Source: Streptomyces sp. RKAG290 (lineage in GTDB: Bacteria > Actinomycetota > Actinomycetes > Streptomycetales > Streptomycetaceae). Taken from it: 64,000 nucleotides of DNA. The position numbers were made by a program, and so were the translations under genes. How positions within the stretch are numbered: position 1 is the stretch's first letter; the number at the start of each line of letters is the position of its first letter. The notes beneath the pieces were generated by a model. The model was given only the letters and a program-made list of their open reading frames with translations. It had not been told where the DNA came from and ran no database searches. The DNA lies in contig NZ_JAJOZC010000001.1 in assembly GCF_023701695.1 (NCBI RefSeq), forward strand, positions 310,001-374,000, in the 5' to 3' direction. Below, piece after piece: positions 43,030-52,107 of this stretch.

Positions 43030-43851
43030 ATGACAACTGTCGCGCTTGACACGGGGGTAGGGCCGCTGCTGCGCAGCTGGCGGGAGCGGCGCCGGATCAG
43101 CCAGCTGGAACTGGCACTGCGGGCCGACTCCTCGGCCCGGCACATCTCCTTCATCGAGACGGGGCGGTCCCGCCCCAGCGAGGACATGGTCCTGCGGCTC
43201 GCCGAGCACCTCGACGTCCCCGTACGGGAGCGCAACGCACTGCTGGTCGTCGCCGGTTACGCCCCGCGCTACACGGAGACCGCGCTCGACGACCCCGCGA
43301 TGGAGGCCCTGCGCGAGGGCGTGGACCGCCTGCTGGAGGGGTACGACCCGTATCCGGCGTTCGTCGTCGACGGCCTGTACACCGTGGTGGCGGCCAACCA
43401 GGGGATGGCCCGGCTGCTGACCGGGGTGGCCGCGCACCTGCTCGCCCCGCCGGTGAACGCGATGCGGCTCACGCTGCACCCGGAGGGGCTGGCCCCGCGG
43501 ATCCGCAATCTGCGGGAGTGGCGGGCCGATCTGCTGGCGCAGATGGAGCGTCAGATCGCGCTGGTCCGTTCGGCGGAGCTGCGTGAGCTGTACGAGGAGG
43601 TCGCGGGCTACCCCGTCGTGGCGGACGGCGACGGGCAGGATTGGGCCGGCCCCTCGACGTCGGTGCCCTTCGCGCTGCCCCTGCTGATCGAACACGACGG
43701 GCAACTGCTCTCCTTCGTCGCGTCCATCGCGACGTTCAACACACCGATGGACGTGACAGTGGCGGAGCTCGCCATCGAGACGCTCCTGCCGGCCGACCGG
43801 TCCACCGCCACGTATCTGCGGTCCCTCACGGCACCGGACCCCGCTCCCTGA
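43030..43851 (+). CDS. XRE-family regulator with MmyB-like ligand-binding domain
   Basis: This 273-residue regulator has an N-terminal helix-turn-helix (RRRISQLELALRADSSARHI, SFIETGRSRPSEDMVLRLAE) and the MmyB-like PAS-type domain (YDPYPAFVVDGLYTVVAAN, LRLTLHPEGLAPRI-type segment, VPFALPLL). Such proteins often regulate a neighbouring oxidoreductase. The last seven residues and the stop codon fall inside a fragment of the inverted-repeat element (43829-43863), so the original C-terminus has probably been replaced. It is divergent from the pterin dehydratase gene. Confidence 0.88.
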   Translation: MTTVALDTGVGPLLRSWRERRRISQLELALRADSSARHISFIETGRSRPSEDMVLRLAEHLDVPVRERNALLVVAGYAPRYTETALDDPAMEALREGVDRLLEGYDPYPAFVVDGLYTVVAANQGMARLLTGVAAHLLAPPVNAMRLTLHPEGLAPRIRNLREWRADLLAQMERQIALVRSAELRELYEEVAGYPVVADGDGQDWAGPSTSVPFALPLLIEHDGQLLSFVASIATFNTPMDVTVAELAIETLLPADRSTATYLRSLTAPDPAP

Positions 43852-43863
43852 TCCGGCCTGATC
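43829..43863. mobile_element. Fragment of the MITE-like element at the 3' end of the XRE gene
   Basis: About 33 bases match the reverse complement of the left part of the 18172-18335 element with one mismatch (GGCACCGGACCCCGCTCCCT then ATCCGGCCTGATC). The outer end is degenerate or missing. The stop codon of the XRE gene lies within it. Confidence 0.6.
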
Positions 43864-43903
43864 CGGCGGAGGGACCCCAGGGGCCCCGGGTGCCGGCGGA
43901 AGG

Positions 43904-43937
43904 CCGCCGCCGGACCCGCCCGGGCATCCGGCGGCGG
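43904..43937. terminator. Hairpin between convergent XRE and ligase genes
   Basis: A perfect 11-bp stem (43904-43914 with 43927-43937) and 12-base loop lie between two stop codons on opposite strands and could serve both. Confidence 0.6.
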
Positions 43938-43942
43938 TCCGG

Positions 43943-46039
43943 TCACACCTCGGACGGCAGGAACTCCCCGATCAGTTCGGCGAACTCCTCCGGGGCGGCG
44001 ATCCGGACACCCAGGTCCTCCGCCCTGCTGCGCTTGGCCCCGGCCTTCTCGCCGGCCACCAGCAGCGTGGTGCGCTTGGAGACGCTGGAGGAGGACTTCC
44101 CGCCGGCCCGCTCGATCAGTTCGTTCATCTGATTGCGCGAGAGCTTCTCCAGCGCGCCCGTCATGGCGCCGGTGACCACCACGGTCATCCCGGCCAGCGG
44201 CCGCCCGTCCTCGTTCGCACTGTCCGCAGCGGCCTCGGCGCTCTCCTCGCCCGGCTCCGGCGGCGGTGTCGCGCCAGGTTCCGTCATGCTGACCCCGGCG
44301 GCCACCAGCTTCTCGATCAGCGGGGCCAGCTCCGCGAGATCGGCGACGACACCCGCCGCCTTCTCCTTGCCGATGCCGTCGACGCGCTGGAGGGACTCGA
44401 TGTCGGCGGCTCTGATCCGGTCCATGTCAGCGAAGTACCGCGCGATCCGCCGCGACATGGAGCGCCCGGTGCCACGCACGCCCAGGGCGCAGAACACCCG
44501 GGAGAGCGGCTGGGTCCGTGCGGCGTCGATCGCGGCCAGCAGGTTGTCCGTACTGGTCTCGCCCATCCGCTCCAGTGCGAGCAGCTGCCCGCGCTCCAGC
44601 GTGAACAGGTCCGCGAAGTCGGCGACCAGACCGGCGTCGACGAGCTGGACGACGCGGGTCGCGCCGAGGCCCTCGATGTCCAGCTGGTCGCGCCCCGCCG
44701 CGTACGAGATGGAGGCGACCAGGCGGCAGTTGCGGCCCCGGACGCAGCGCCAGCGCTGCTCGCTCGTGTCGATCTCGGAACCGCACTGCGGGCAGGTCTC
44801 GGGGAAGACGACCGGCTGTTCGTCACCCGTGCGCAGATGGGCGACGGGGGCCTCGATGCGGGGGATGATGTCACCCGCCTTGTAGACCATCACGTGGTCG
44901 CCCAGACGCAGATCGCGGCGCGTGATGTCGGCCGGGTTGTGCAGCGTGGCGTAGCTGACGGTCGATCCGTCGATCTCCACCGGTTCCAGCACCGCACGCG
45001 GCGCGATGATGCCGGTCCGGCCCACGTTCCACTCGACGGCGAGCAGCCGGGTGACCTTCTCGACGGCCGGCAGTTTGTACGCGATGGCCCAGCGGGGCGC
45101 CCGGGTGCCGGAGCCGGCGTCGCGCTGGTCGGCGGCCAGGTCCGCCTTGATCACGATGCCGTCGATCCCGAAGGGCAACGAGGCCCGCAGCGCGGCGACT
45201 TCCTCGACCCGCTGCTGGACCTCCTCGACCGTGGTGACGGTACGCGGGGCCACGTCGGTGTCCGCCGCGGTGTGCACGCCGAGACCCGCCGCGTATCCGA
45301 GGACCTCGCTGTGCGGCAGCTCGGCCAGGGTGGCGGTCAGCTCGCCGGAGTCGGGCAGGGCCAGCGCGCCGTACGCGAAGAACGTCATCTCCACCCGGTA
45401 GGGGCGGTCCTTGGCTCGCAGGGTGCCCGCCGCGCCGTTGCGCGCGTTGGCGAAGGGGGCGCCGCCGTGCTCGGTGCGGACCGTGTTGGCCTGCTCGAAC
45501 TGCTCGGTCGTCATCAGGATCTCGCCGCGCATCTCGATCGTGACCGGCTCGGCGAGCTGCGCGGGAAGTCCGAGGACCGTGCCGATCGCATGCGAGACGT
45601 CCTCGCCCGCGGTGCCGTCGCCGCGGGTGATCAGCTGCTCCAGCCGGCCGCCCCGGTAACGTGCCGCGACCGCGAGCCCGTCGAGCTTCGGCTCCACGCT
45701 CCAGGCGGTGACCGGCCTGCCGATCCGGCGCTCCACCGAGGCGGTCCAGGTGGCGAACTGCTCGGCCGAGAAGACGTTGTCCAGCGAGAGCATCGGCACG
45801 GTGTGTGGCACGTCCCCGACCGCCGCGCCGCCCGCCACCTTGCCGGTCGGCGAATCGGCCAGCACGTCCTGCGGATGCGACTCCTCGTACGCGGCGATCC
45901 CGCGCGCCAGCCGGTCGTACGCATCGTCGTCGAGCGTGCTCTCGCCCGTGGCGTAGTACGCGGCGGCGGCCTGCGACGCCTCTTCGACCGCAACGGCGTA
46001 GGCAGCGGCATCGGCGAGCACAACAGCTGAGTTCGTCAT
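43943..46039 (-). CDS. ligA: NAD-dependent DNA ligase LigA
   Basis: This 698-residue ligase seals nicks using NAD+. The adenylation motif with the AMP-accepting Lys is [18 protein letters not shown] (about 112-130). The OB-fold region has [18 protein letters not shown], the zinc finger CPQCGSEID...[10 protein letters not shown] has all four Cys, helix-hairpin-helix repeats follow ([39 protein letters not shown]), and a C-terminal BRCT domain ends the protein ([12 protein letters not shown]). ATG 46039 is preceded by GGAGG; ATG 46048 is an alternative. Streptomycetes can carry a second ligA; whether this is the main copy cannot be told here. Confidence 0.94.
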   Translation of the reverse strand: MTNSAVVLADAAAYAVAVEEASQAAAAYYATGESTLDDDAYDRLARGIAAYEESHPQDVLADSPTGKVAGGAAVGDVPHTVPMLSLDNVFSAEQFATWTASVERRIGRPVTAWSVEPKLDGLAVAARYRGGRLEQLITRGDGTAGEDVSHAIGTVLGLPAQLAEPVTIEMRGEILMTTEQFEQANTVRTEHGGAPFANARNGAAGTLRAKDRPYRVEMTFFAYGALALPDSGELTATLAELPHSEVLGYAAGLGVHTAADTDVAPRTVTTVEEVQQRVEEVAALRASLPFGIDGIVIKADLAADQRDAGSGTRAPRWAIAYKLPAVEKVTRLLAVEWNVGRTGIIAPRAVLEPVEIDGSTVSYATLHNPADITRRDLRLGDHVMVYKAGDIIPRIEAPVAHLRTGDEQPVVFPETCPQCGSEIDTSEQRWRCVRGRNCRLVASISYAAGRDQLDIEGLGATRVVQLVDAGLVADFADLFTLERGQLLALERMGETSTDNLLAAIDAARTQPLSRVFCALGVRGTGRSMSRRIARYFADMDRIRAADIESLQRVDGIGKEKAAGVVADLAELAPLIEKLVAAGVSMTEPGATPPPEPGEESAEAAADSANEDGRPLAGMTVVVTGAMTGALEKLSRNQMNELIERAGGKSSSSVSKRTTLLVAGEKAGAKRSRAEDLGVRIAAPEEFAELIGEFLPSEV

Positions 46040-46079
46040 GCCCTCCATCCTGCCGTCCACCACTGACAACGCCCCGGAC

Positions 46080-46270
46080 CGAGGTACGGCCACCGCTCCG
46101 AGGACTCCGAGACCGAGGCCGGAACCAGGCCCGATGCCAAGCGGCTCGCCACCGCCCTGGTTTCCGCCCGCAAGGACGAACTCGCCGCGCTCGACCGGCT
46201 TCCGGCCCCGCCCGGGGTGACGCCGGCTGATGCGCCGGCCCGCGTACTCCCCAGGGCTGCGCACGCGTTT
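46080..46270 (+). pseudogene. Possible relic of a Na+/H+ antiporter C-terminal tail
   Basis: Between ligA and the LacI gene an open frame with no start codon reads RYGHRSED, then [22 protein letters not shown]. The pattern RY-HR-ED followed by a helix with AR-EL-L resembles the cytoplasmic end of bacterial Na+/H+ antiporters, but the similarity is short and judged by eye. A stop codon precedes it and nothing else of such a gene is present. Confidence 0.25.
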
Positions 46271-46292
46271 CCGGACCGGTCGTACCACCCGG

Positions 46293-46298
46293 TATAAA
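46293..46298 (+). promoter_or_regulatory. -10 box of the LacI gene, probably leaderless
   Basis: TATAAA at 46293-46298 lies seven bases before the ATG at 46305, which would put the transcription start at or next to the initiation codon. No ribosome binding site is present. Confidence 0.45.
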
Positions 46299-46304
46299 GA
46301 CTGC

Positions 46305-47357
46305 ATGACTGCCGAAGCACCGCTGCCCGCACGGCCCGCCACCTTGGAGGACGTGGCCGGTGTGGCGGGCGTGTCACGGGCCACCGTGTCCCGGGTGATC
46401 AACGGTGCGACGACCGTGGACCCGGCGCTGCGGCGGATGGTCGAAGAGGCCGTCGACGCCACCGGGTACGTGCCCAACCGTGCGGCCCGCTCGCTGGTGA
46501 CCCGGCGCACCGACTCGGTCGCGCTGGTCGTCTCGGAGCGGGAGCGCCGCCCGGTCTCCGAGCCCTTCGTCGGCCGGATGTTCTCCGACCCGTACTTCGG
46601 GCGGGTGGTCAGCGGGCTGCTGGAGGTCCTGCGCCCGGCGGGCATCCAGCTGGTGCTTATGCTGGCCGACGACCAGGCGTCCCGCGACCAGTTGCTCTCC
46701 TATCTGCGCCACGGCCATGTCGACGGGGTGGTGCTCATCTCCTCGCACGCGGACGACCCGCTCCCTGGGCTGCTGCACGACACCCGGCTGCCCGCCGTGC
46801 TCGCGGGGCAGCCACGCCGGCCCACTCCGCTCACCTACGTCGAGGCCGACCAGCGGGCGGGCGCTCAGCTGGCCGCCGACCACCTGGCCTCGCTGGGCCG
46901 CCGGCGGATCGGCACGGTGTCGGGTCCGCAGGACATGCCGGCCGGCCAGGCGCGGCTGACGGGTTTCCTGGACGCGCTCGCGCTGCACGGCATCCGGGAC
47001 GTGGCGGCCGCCGAGGGCGACTTCACGCATGCGGGCGGCGCGGCGGCGATGAAGCGGCTGCTGGGCGAGCGTCCGGACCTGGACGCGGTGTTCATCGCCT
47101 CCGACCTGATGGCGCTGGGCGCGCTCCCGGTGCTGCTGCGGGCCGGCAAGGACGTTCCCGAGGACGTCGCGCTCGTCGGGTTCGACGACAGCAGTGCGGC
47201 CCTGGCCTGCGATCCGCCGCTGACGACGGTCCGCCAGCCGGTGGAGGAGATGTCCGCGGAGATGGCGCAGCTGTTGCTGAAGCAGATCGGCAAGCCGGGT
47301 GTGCCGGTGCCGTCGGTGATCTTCCATCCGACGCTCGTCGTACGGCAGTCGGCCTGA
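46305..47357 (+). CDS. LacI-family transcriptional regulator
   Basis: This 350-residue repressor has the N-terminal LacI helix-turn-helix ([20 protein letters not shown] then INGATTVDP) and hinge helix ([14 protein letters not shown]). A periplasmic-binding-like sugar domain follows ([51 protein letters not shown]). The ATG at 46305 has no ribosome binding site and sits just after a TATAAA box. No sugar transporter adjoins it, so its target lies elsewhere. Confidence 0.92.
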   Translation: MTAEAPLPARPATLEDVAGVAGVSRATVSRVINGATTVDPALRRMVEEAVDATGYVPNRAARSLVTRRTDSVALVVSERERRPVSEPFVGRMFSDPYFGRVVSGLLEVLRPAGIQLVLMLADDQASRDQLLSYLRHGHVDGVVLISSHADDPLPGLLHDTRLPAVLAGQPRRPTPLTYVEADQRAGAQLAADHLASLGRRRIGTVSGPQDMPAGQARLTGFLDALALHGIRDVAAAEGDFTHAGGAAAMKRLLGERPDLDAVFIASDLMALGALPVLLRAGKDVPEDVALVGFDDSSAALACDPPLTTVRQPVEEMSAEMAQLLLKQIGKPGVPVPSVIFHPTLVVRQSA

Positions 47358-47381
47358 CGCCGCCGCGGTGATCCGGGGCGG

Positions 47382-49477
47382 TCAGCCCCGCGCGCCGGTG
47401 CCCGGGCCCTCCCGCCCCACCGGTACCTGCGGCCCGGAGACGTCGCGCAGCCAGCGTCGAAGGACCCGGTGCACCGCCTCCGCGCCGACCAGTTCGGCGG
47501 CCCGCTCCTGCCCCTCGCCGGCGGCGGCGTCGAGCGGGTCGGTCATTTCGCGCGGCCAGAGCAGGAAGGGCCGCGACTGCTCGCCGCCGAGGCCCCCGTG
47601 CGAGCCGGTCTGCTCCTCGAAGGCGTGCACCGTGCCGGTCTCCGGGTCGTACATCGAGTTGACCATCACATCGGCCACGTGCGGGAAGGTGTCGGTGCGC
47701 CGGACCGCGGCCGCCGCGCCCGGTCCGAAGGGGGCCAGCGGCCCGTGGCCGTCCCGCAGTTCCGCCACGGGGATCCGGGTGCCGCCGCGCGCCAGCACGA
47801 GGGAACCCTGGCTCTCGCTGCTGACCAGCAGGAAGCCGATGCCGGGGTGGTTGGCGAGGGTGCTCAGCAGAGCGGGATGGCGGCGGTCGAGCTGTTCCAG
47901 CGTGGCGCGTCCCCGGATGTCCGGGAAGGAGATCAGGCCGAGGTTGCCGGAGGCGAGCACGACCGGGTCGGAGGGTTTCGCCACCGGTTCCTTCTGCCCC
48001 TCGGTGACCGGCCGGTGGAGCGCGATCCGTACCGCGTCACGCGCCTCGGAGCCGCTGCGGGTGCGCTGCGCCCTGCGCGGCACCGGCAGTCCGCTGCCCG
48101 CCCGCACCAGATCCTTCAGCGTCAGCCCGTACGCACCTGCGAAGGTCTCCCCGGTGCTCTGCCCGTGGTCGGAAAGCAGCACGATCCGGTAGGTGTACGG
48201 GGTGGCCTCGGCGACCTTGACGATCAGGGCGAGCGAGCGGTCCAGCCGGGCGAGGACCTTCTTCGCGTCCCGGCTGCGCGGCCCCGAGTGGTGCGCCACC
48301 TCGTCGTAGGCGACCAGGTCGGCGTAGACCGCGGTCCGTCCGGCGAACATGTCCCGATGACGGCGGCGACCACCACGTCGCGCTCGACGACGGTCGCGAA
48401 GGCCCGGATGAAGGGGTAGAGCCCGCCGCGCTTGATCCGGGGCGTCTCCTTGCGGACGCGGGCCCGGGTGGACTGGCCGACCTCCCGGCCGGCCTCGGCG
48501 ACGAACGACAGCGCGGTACGGACGGCGTTGGCCGGGTCGGAGAAGTACGCGAAGTAGCCGGCGCGGGAGCGTCGTCCCTTGCCCCGCCGGGCGGCCATCG
48601 ACAGGACGAGGGCGAGCTGGTCGGCGCCACCGCTGAAGAGGTTGCCGCGACTCGCCCCGTCGAGGGTGAGCAGTCCGCCGTCGTGGGTGCGCACGACGGC
48701 CCGGCGCTGCAGTTCCAGGGCGCTCGCCGGTCTGCTGGAGACCATGACGTCGCCGGTCTCCTTCTCGTACCAGCGGAAGGCCGGCACGTCGTGGTTGCTG
48801 CCGTGCAGGATGCCGAGCTGGCTGGCGCCGGTCTGGCTGGACCAGTCGGTGCGCCAAGGGGTGAGCCGGTGGCCGGCCCCGTCGGCCAGCCAGTGCGCGA
48901 CGGTCGGCATCAGGCCCTCGGCGGCGGCCTGCACGAGGACGTCGTGGCCGACTCCGTCGAGCTGGATGAAGACGGTGCCGGGCGGACCGTCCGCGTCCTC
49001 GCCCGTACCGCTGCGCCGGCGCCGCCGGACGGCGAGGCGCGCGAGCCGGCGGCGGTAGGCGTTGTCGTCACGGACGGCGAGCGCGGTGGAGGTGGCGGAG
49101 GCGACGGCGGACATCACGGCTGCGACGACGACCGCCGTCTCCGGGTCGGCGGCGCCGCGCCCGTCCGGGATGAGCCGCAGTGCGATCAGCAGCAGCGAGC
49201 CGTTGAGGAAGAAGACCAGCATCCCGAGGACCAGGGCCGGCACGATGAGCAGGGCCCTCACCAGCACGGGCCAGACCAGTGCGGAGAGCAGGCCGAACGC
49301 GCCCGCGCCCCATGCCGCGGTGAACGCGGTCTTGGTGACGGTGTCGCCGTCGTCCGACTGGAGCTGGAAGTCCGGCAGGATCCCGGCGAGCGCCAGCATC
49401 GTCAGCGTCGAGACCGCCCACACCGCGATCACGCGCATCAGGGCGCTGCCGGCTGTACGCCATCGCCCGTCACCCAC
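47382..49477 (-). pseudogene. Membrane-anchored alkaline-phosphatase-superfamily phosphodiesterase, one frameshift
   Basis: The N-terminal quarter holds four membrane helices (VIAVWAVSTLTMLALAGILP, GLLSALVWPVLVRALLIVPA, LGMLVFFLNGSLLLIALRL and a fourth) of phage-holin-IV type. A type I phosphodiesterase domain follows, with metal-site landmarks VFIQLDGVGHDVL, TGASQLGILHG, ADLVAYDEVAHHSGP and VLLSDHGQS. The frame breaks at the C run 48353-48355; one more base joins VVAAVIGD to MFAGRTAVYADL, giving about 698 residues. GTG 49477 is the assumed start; ATG 49438 is possible. The whole remainder is intact, so a sequence error is likely. The substrate is unknown. Confidence 0.75.
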
Positions 49478-49489
49478 GCCGCTGCCACC

Positions 49490-49993
49490 TCATGTCCGGG
49501 CCCTGCCGTTCCTGGGCTCCAGCTTTTCACAGCGCGGCGGCGGGCCCGCCGAGAGCCTCCGGCCTGATCCGAACGTAAGACCCTGGTGGTCAGCAGCCGT
49601 CGTAGCCGGCGGTCGGCATGGAGAGCCTGCGGTGCACGCCGGCTTTCGTCCGGGCACTGTAGAGGGTTCGTCGAGACCGGCGATCTCCAGGCGCACGCCG
49701 CGCCGCTCGCACTCCTGGACGAACTGCGGGACCGAGGCGACGGCCCGCGCGAGCACCCGGTCATTGGGGGCGACGAAGAGCTCGACCTCGCCCGCCTCGA
49801 TGTCCGCCCAGAGCGCGTGGTGGTCGCAGCGCAGTCCGTACAGGCGCAGCTGCCGGGTGATGACGTAGCCCTTGTCGGCGGCCCAGCGGGCACACATGTC
49901 GTGCTGGCTGCGGGTGTCGACGAGGAACGGATCGCTGTCGAGTTCCTCCAGCGGCGTGAGACTGGCGATGGCCGCCACCCGTACGTCCCCCAT
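49490..49993 (-). CDS. Recombinase-like protein without catalytic serine, altered C-terminus
   Basis: This 167-residue protein resembles the resolvase domain of serine recombinases in its order of segments: VAAIASLTPLEE where the catalytic ARVST normally stands, SQHDMCARWAADKGYVI, ALWADIEAGEVELFVAPNDR and VQECERRGVRLEIAGLDEP. The catalytic Ser is not visible and the usual Arg residues are mostly absent, so it is unlikely to recombine DNA. Its last 30 or so residues run through an end of the inverted-repeat element (49559-49584) and are probably not original. ATG 49993 is the start. It may be a domesticated or decaying gene. Confidence 0.5.
   Translation of the reverse strand: MGDVRVAAIASLTPLEELDSDPFLVDTRSQHDMCARWAADKGYVITRQLRLYGLRCDHHALWADIEAGEVELFVAPNDRVLARAVASVPQFVQECERRGVRLEIAGLDEPSTVPGRKPACTAGSPCRPPATTAADHQGLTFGSGRRLSAGPPPRCEKLEPRNGRART
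49559..49584. mobile_element. End fragment of the MITE-like element in the recombinase-like gene
   Basis: This 26-base stretch (CCGGCCTGATCCGAACGTAA then GACCCT) matches the terminal repeat of the 18172-18335 element with two differences. It encodes the residues QGLTFGSGR in the tail of the recombinase-like protein. Confidence 0.6.
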
Positions 49994-50085
49994 GGCCGTT
50001 CCCCCCGTGCTAGGCGTTCACCGACCCTACTCCCCCGATTCCCGCACAAGAAGGCGCAAGTCAGGGCGGGAAGGGGCGCACGGGC

Positions 50086-50128
50086 GCAGGTGCGCCGCCT
50101 GCCCGCGAGGGGCGGGCGGCGCACCTGC
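50086..50128. terminator. Hairpin after the aldehyde dehydrogenase gene
   Basis: A perfect 14-bp outer stem (50086-50099 with 50115-50128) encloses a smaller GCCC/GGGC stem. It lies 10 bases beyond the stop of the minus-strand dehydrogenase gene. Confidence 0.7.
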
Positions 50129-50137
50129 CGGTGGCGG

Positions 50138-51581
50138 TCAGCCGTCGAGCGAGGTCATGACGTGCTTGATCCGGGTGTAGTCCTCGAAGCCGTAGGCGGA
50201 GAGGTCCTTGCCGTAGCCGGACTTCTTGAATCCGCCGTGCGGCATCTCGGCGACGAGTGCCATGTGGGTGTTGATCCACACGCAGCCGAAGTCGAGGTTC
50301 CTGGACATCCGCATGGCGCGGGCGTGGTCCTTGGTCCACACCGAGGAGGCCAGGGCGTAGTCGACGCCGTTGGCGTACGCGACGGCCTGGGCCTCGTCCG
50401 TGAACGACTGGACGGTCATCACCGGCCCGAAGACCTCGTGCTGGATGATCTCGTCGTCCTGCTCCAGGCCGGAGACGACGGTCGGGGCGTAGAAGTAGCC
50501 CTTGTCACCGACCCGGTGGCCGCCCGCCTCGACCTTGGCGTGCCCGGGGAGCCGCTCGATGAAGCCGGTGACCTGCGCGAGCTGCCCGGCGTTGTTGAGC
50601 GGGCCGTAGAGCACGTCCTCGTCGTCCGGCTGCCCGGTCTTCGTGTCGGCGGCGGCCTTGGCGAGCGCGGTGACGAACTCGTCGTGGACGGACTCGTGGA
50701 CCAGCACGCGGGTCGCGGCCGTGCAGTCCTGCCCGGCGTTGAAGAAGCCGCCGACGATCAGGTCCTCGACCGCCTTCGCCAGATCCGCGTCCTCGAAGAC
50801 GACGGCGGGCGCCTTGCCGCCGAGCTCCAGGTGGACCCGCTTGACGTCCTTGGCCGCGCTCTCGGCGACCTGGATGCCGGCGCGGACCGAACCGGTGATG
50901 GAGGCCATCGCCGGGGTCGGGTGCTCCACCATCAGACGGCCGGTCTCCCGGTCGCCGCACACGACGTTGAAGATCCCGCGCGGCAGCTCCAGGGACTCCA
51001 GGACGCCGCCGATGATCTCGGCGATCAGGCGGTGGAGGCCGGGGTGGTGTCGGACGGCTTGAGGACCACGGCGTTGCCGGCAGCGAGCGCCGGCGCGAAC
51101 TTCCAGACCGCCATCAGCAGGGGTAGTTCCACGGGGCGACCTGGGCGCAGACCCCGACCGGCTCACGGCGGATGATCGAGGTCAGCCCGTCCATGTACTC
51201 GCCGGCCGAGCGCCCCTCCAGCAGCCGTGCGGCGCCCGCGAAGAAGCGGACCTGGTCGATGGCGGGTGCCAGCTCCTCGCTGCGCGTGAGGTGCAGCGGC
51301 TTGCCGGTGTCGCGGCTCTCGGCGGCCACCAGCTCGTCGGCGCGTGCCTCCATCGCGTCCGCGATCCTCAGCAGGGCCAGCTGGCGCACGGCGGGGGTGG
51401 TGTCGCGCCAGACGGGGAAGGCGGCAGCGGCGGCAGCCATCGCGGCGTCGACGTCGGCCGCGCCGGACAGCGGGGACGTCGCGTAGATCTCGCCGGTGGC
51501 CGGGTCCACGACATCGAGCGTGCGGCCGTCGGAGGCATCCGCGGAGACACCGTCGATGAAGTTGCGGAACGTGAGGGTCAT
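50138..51581 (-). pseudogene. Aldehyde dehydrogenase (gamma-aminobutyraldehyde dehydrogenase-like), two frameshifts
   Basis: NAD-dependent family members oxidise amino-aldehydes from polyamines to acids. From the ATG at 51581 the sequence is intact to APWNYP, then stops. One base added at the G run 51120-51123 gives [24 protein letters not shown], and one more at about 51030-51053 leads into [14 protein letters not shown] and the open remainder. The repaired 481 residues have the cofactor stretch ITGSVRAG, catalytic Glu in LELGGKAP, catalytic Cys in NAGQDCTAATR, and HEVFGPV. The neighbouring NCS1 permease and PucR regulator suggest an amine or nucleobase breakdown unit. Confidence 0.8.
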
Positions 51582-51651
51582 ACGGGAAAACCGGTCTCTC
51601 TCGTGGTCGGGCGGTATGGCGGGCCTGAGCCCGGAGAAGTCGCCGTGCGGA

Positions 51652-52059
51652 TCAGCCGGCGGTACGGGCGGACAGGTGCTCGTGGACGGCGGGCCAGCTG
51701 CCGTCGTCGGCGCGGGCGAAGACGATCGTCTCCCGCTCGTGGACGGTCTGGCGGCCCGCGCGGGTGGAGATCGTGGTCTCCACGTCGTGGCTGAGGACTG
51801 CGGTGGAGCCGAAGTGCTGGATCAGCTGCCCGGTCGAGGTGCAGCCGAGGATGCGGAAGTCGTCCTGGTCGACCCATTCCTGCCACAGCGCGCGGTACTC
51901 GGCCCTCGAGCCGAGCCGCCGCGGGGTGGAGTGGAAGACGAAGGTCGCGTCGGGGGCGAAGGCGCCGAAGTAGTCGTCGAGGCGGCCCTCGGCGAAGGCG
52001 GCGACGAGCGCGTCGGCGGCGGCCCGGATCTGCTCGGTGTCCCGGTCGGGCGTACTCAT
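51652..52059 (-). CDS. SnoaL-like/NTF2-fold protein
   Basis: This 135-residue single-domain protein is of the SnoaL-like NTF2 fold (TEQIRAAADALVAAFAEG, FAPDATFVFHSTP, LWQEWVDQDDFRILGC, ETIVFARADDGSW, AVHEHLS). Such proteins are small enzymes or binding proteins with many roles; members are often found beside amine-catabolism genes. It lies between the permease and the dehydrogenase on the same strand, 70 bases before the latter and 48 after the permease, so a shared operon is likely. Its activity is unknown. Confidence 0.78.
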   Translation of the reverse strand: MSTPDRDTEQIRAAADALVAAFAEGRLDDYFGAFAPDATFVFHSTPRRLGSRAEYRALWQEWVDQDDFRILGCTSTGQLIQHFGSTAVLSHDVETTISTRAGRQTVHERETIVFARADDGSWPAVHEHLSARTAG

Positions 52060-52107
52060 GCGCTGCTCCTGGATGCGGTTGCGATGGGGGGCTTGGCAGG
52101 GCCCTGG

